From: Candidatus Sulfotelmatobacter sp.
GTDB lineage: Bacteria; Acidobacteriota; Terriglobia; Terriglobales; Acidobacteriaceae
NCBI GenBank assembly: GCA_030049565.1
Contig: JASIKQ010000283.1
Coordinates: 1 to 6,678 of the forward strand
Length of the DNA: 6,678 bases
Reading direction: 5' to 3'
Positions 5,186 through 6,678 of this stretch are shown in pieces. How positions within the stretch are numbered: position 1 is the first letter of the stretch; the number at the start of each line of letters is the position of its first letter. A program made the position numbers and the translations under genes. The notes under the pieces are model-generated. The model was not told where the DNA came from, did not search any database, and saw nothing but the letters and a program-made list of their open reading frames with translations.

Positions 5186-5460
5186 CCTCTTTGCTTTCTA
5201 TTCGGAATTGCTCTTCGGAATTACTTTAGTTTTGCGGCTTCCGGAGTAGTCCGCGGACCGGATAAAGTCTGGAAACCAGACGGCTACCTGCAATTAGATG
5301 GTTCAAGCGTCACCACATAAGTTTTTTCTAACCTTCAGAAATTACAGGTCTTATAGGCATCGCGAGGTCGAGGTCAGATTTGGCCTCAGGGCTGCATTGT
5401 TCCTAAGTGCCGATTTGTTTGGCAGCCCTCCTGCCGCAATTTGAACTCAAGGGGACCAAT
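5186..5460. other. Non-coding region: truncation junction and leader of the SBBP-repeat gene
   Basis: No gene is visible. Near the truncated activator, TTCGGAATT occurs twice (5201-5209 and 5214-5222). GTCTGG/CCAGAC forms a six-pair hairpin with an AAA loop (5267-5281). Closer to the plus-strand gene, AGGGCTGC (5388-5395) can pair with GCAGCCCT (5422-5429) over a 26-base loop. The second arm overlaps a competing hairpin, GGCAG/CTGCC (5421-5425 and 5431-5435), that ends about 14 bases before the ribosome-binding site. No confident promoter was found. Confidence 0.5.
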
Positions 5461-6678
5461 ATGCAATCCAAATCCTTAGTTCCGATGCTTCTTGCCGTGC
5501 TCATGGTGGCGTCAGTGTCGCCAGCGCAGCAACCAACCACCGCGCAGGGAGCTTCGAGTAGCGTGTCGGGTAGTGCGATTTATAGCAGGCTTCCGCTGAG
5601 CTTTGAGGCAAATCATGGCCAAACTGGCAACCAGGTCAATTTTCTTTCTCGCGGCAAGGGGTACACGGCATTCTTGACCACGGACGGAATGGTACTGACT
5701 CTGCGGCCCACCGCGGCGAAGGGTCAATCGGCACCCTATCCGCAGAGCACGACCCTTACGTTCCGCCTGCTTGGCGCCAACAAGAACCCTGTGGCTGTGG
5801 GCGAAGAAATGCAATCGGGCCGCGTCAACTACTTTATCGGGAATGACCCTGCGCAGTGGCGTACAAAAGTACCGACGTACGCAAGAGTCCGCTACAAGAA
5901 TGTCTATCCCGGAATCGATCTGATCTACTACGGCAATCATCAGCAACTGGAATACGATTTTTCCGTCTCGCCGGGCGCCGATCCCCGCATGATTCAGTTC
6001 GAAATTCAGGGGGCTACCGAAGTTCGCTTAGATTCTGATGGCAACCTGGCTCTAACCACAACCGCCGGCGAACTCCGCTTTCAGAATCCGATCGTCTACC
6101 AAGAATTTAATGGCCAGCGTATACCGGTCGATGGCGGGTACGCCATAAAGGACGCAACGCACGTTGGCTTCGAAGTGACGCACTATGATTCGAGCAAGCC
6201 GTTGGTGATCGATCCGGTCTTGATCTATTCGACCTTTCTCGGCGGAAGCGGCACAAATCAGCCGACCGGCATCGCGGTTGATAATTCCGGAAACGTCTAT
6301 GTAACCGGCTTTACAGATTCAACGGACTTCCCTTTAGCTAATCTGGGAACACTTTCTCCAGGTACAGACCATGTTTTTGTCGCCAAGCTAGACGCCACCG
6401 GATCAAATCTTATCTACGCCGATTATATCGGCGGCAACAGTCAGGATTATGGATACGCGCTGGTACTGGATAGCGAAAACGAAGTGTACGTCACCGGAAG
6501 CACCCAATCGAGTAATTTTCCGGTGGTGCAGCCGTACCAGGGCCAGCAGCCGGGGCCATTTAGCGGATTTGTGAGCAAGATTTCGACTGATGGCTCATCG
6601 CTCTTATATTCAACGTATCTGGGAGGCAATACATTCGATCTGGCATCAAGCGTTGCAATCGATGCTCTGAATGAAGTG
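5461..6678 (+). CDS. Exported DUF7948/SBBP-repeat beta-propeller protein (3' end beyond the window)
   Basis: The frame is open for 406 codons to the end of the window with no stop, so the gene is partial. The ATG follows AAGGGG (5449-5454) with a six-base spacer. Residues 1-22 form a signal peptide (a Lys, then a hydrophobic stretch around LLAVLMV, probable cleavage after SPA), so the product is exported. Residues about 44-250 match the N-terminal domain usual in these proteins: LPLSFEANHGQT at 44-55, then FLSRGKGY, RVNYFIGND, KVPTYARVRYKNVYPGIDL, and VIDPVL near 249-254. SBBP beta-propeller repeats follow, with LIYSTFLGG at 254, LIYADYIGG at 317 and LLYSTYLGG at 381, a period of about 64 residues; each carries an AVDNSGNVYVTG-like strand. 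The family is common in Acidobacteriota; substrate and role are unknown. It is unrelated to the c-di-GMP genes by sequence. Confidence 0.9.
   Translation, partial: MQSKSLVPMLLAVLMVASVSPAQQPTTAQGASSSVSGSAIYSRLPLSFEANHGQTGNQVNFLSRGKGYTAFLTTDGMVLTLRPTAAKGQSAPYPQSTTLTFRLLGANKNPVAVGEEMQSGRVNYFIGNDPAQWRTKVPTYARVRYKNVYPGIDLIYYGNHQQLEYDFSVSPGADPRMIQFEIQGATEVRLDSDGNLALTTTAGELRFQNPIVYQEFNGQRIPVDGGYAIKDATHVGFEVTHYDSSKPLVIDPVLIYSTFLGGSGTNQPTGIAVDNSGNVYVTGFTDSTDFPLANLGTLSPGTDHVFVAKLDATGSNLIYADYIGGNSQDYGYALVLDSENEVYVTGSTQSSNFPVVQPYQGQQPGPFSGFVSKISTDGSSLLYSTYLGGNTFDLASSVAIDALNEV

Noticed and set aside
5512..5946. Minus-strand 144-codon open frame
   Set aside because: It is antisense to the signal peptide and N-terminal domain of the SBBP-repeat protein and shows no motif of its own.

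Overview
The window looks like a chromosomal segment of an Acidobacteriota bacterium (Terriglobia-like). That is an inference from three things: a secreted SBBP beta-propeller protein of a type common in that phylum, paired degenerate-receiver/PilZ proteins, and a CCA-encoding tRNA with moderate GC. No marker gene settles the taxonomy.

Layout: (1) 1-32, the 3' end of a tRNA gene. (2) 33-409, non-coding, with a three-copy tandem repeat at 170-230. (3) 410-1144 (minus), a pseudo-receiver + PilZ protein. (4) 1145-1697, a 553-bp divergent intergenic region; the side next to the minus gene holds a 12-bp perfect hairpin, and the side next to the plus gene holds a long multi-helix element (about 1483-1652). 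(5) 1698-2384 (plus), a paralogous pseudo-receiver + PilZ protein. (6) 2488-4548 (plus), a membrane PAS-GGDEF-EAL protein whose frame is interrupted by one TGA at 3415-3417, just before the GGDEF signature. (7) 4550-5185 (minus), the C-terminal third to half of a sigma-54-dependent activator that has lost its ATPase core; its stop codon is one base from that of the EAL gene. (8) 5186-5460, a non-coding leader with hairpins. (9) 5461-6678 (plus), the start of an exported DUF7948/SBBP-repeat protein that runs off the window.

The centre of the window is a cyclic-di-GMP neighbourhood: two PilZ proteins (predicted c-di-GMP receptors) transcribed divergently, followed by a bifunctional-type c-di-GMP synthesis/hydrolysis protein. 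Both larger signalling genes show decay: a nonsense codon in one, an N-terminal truncation in the other. The locus may therefore be losing function, unless the TGA is a sequencing error or is read through. The least explained DNA is the structured element ahead of the second PilZ gene. It could be an RNA leader or a small inverted-repeat mobile element, and I could not match it to a riboswitch class I know.
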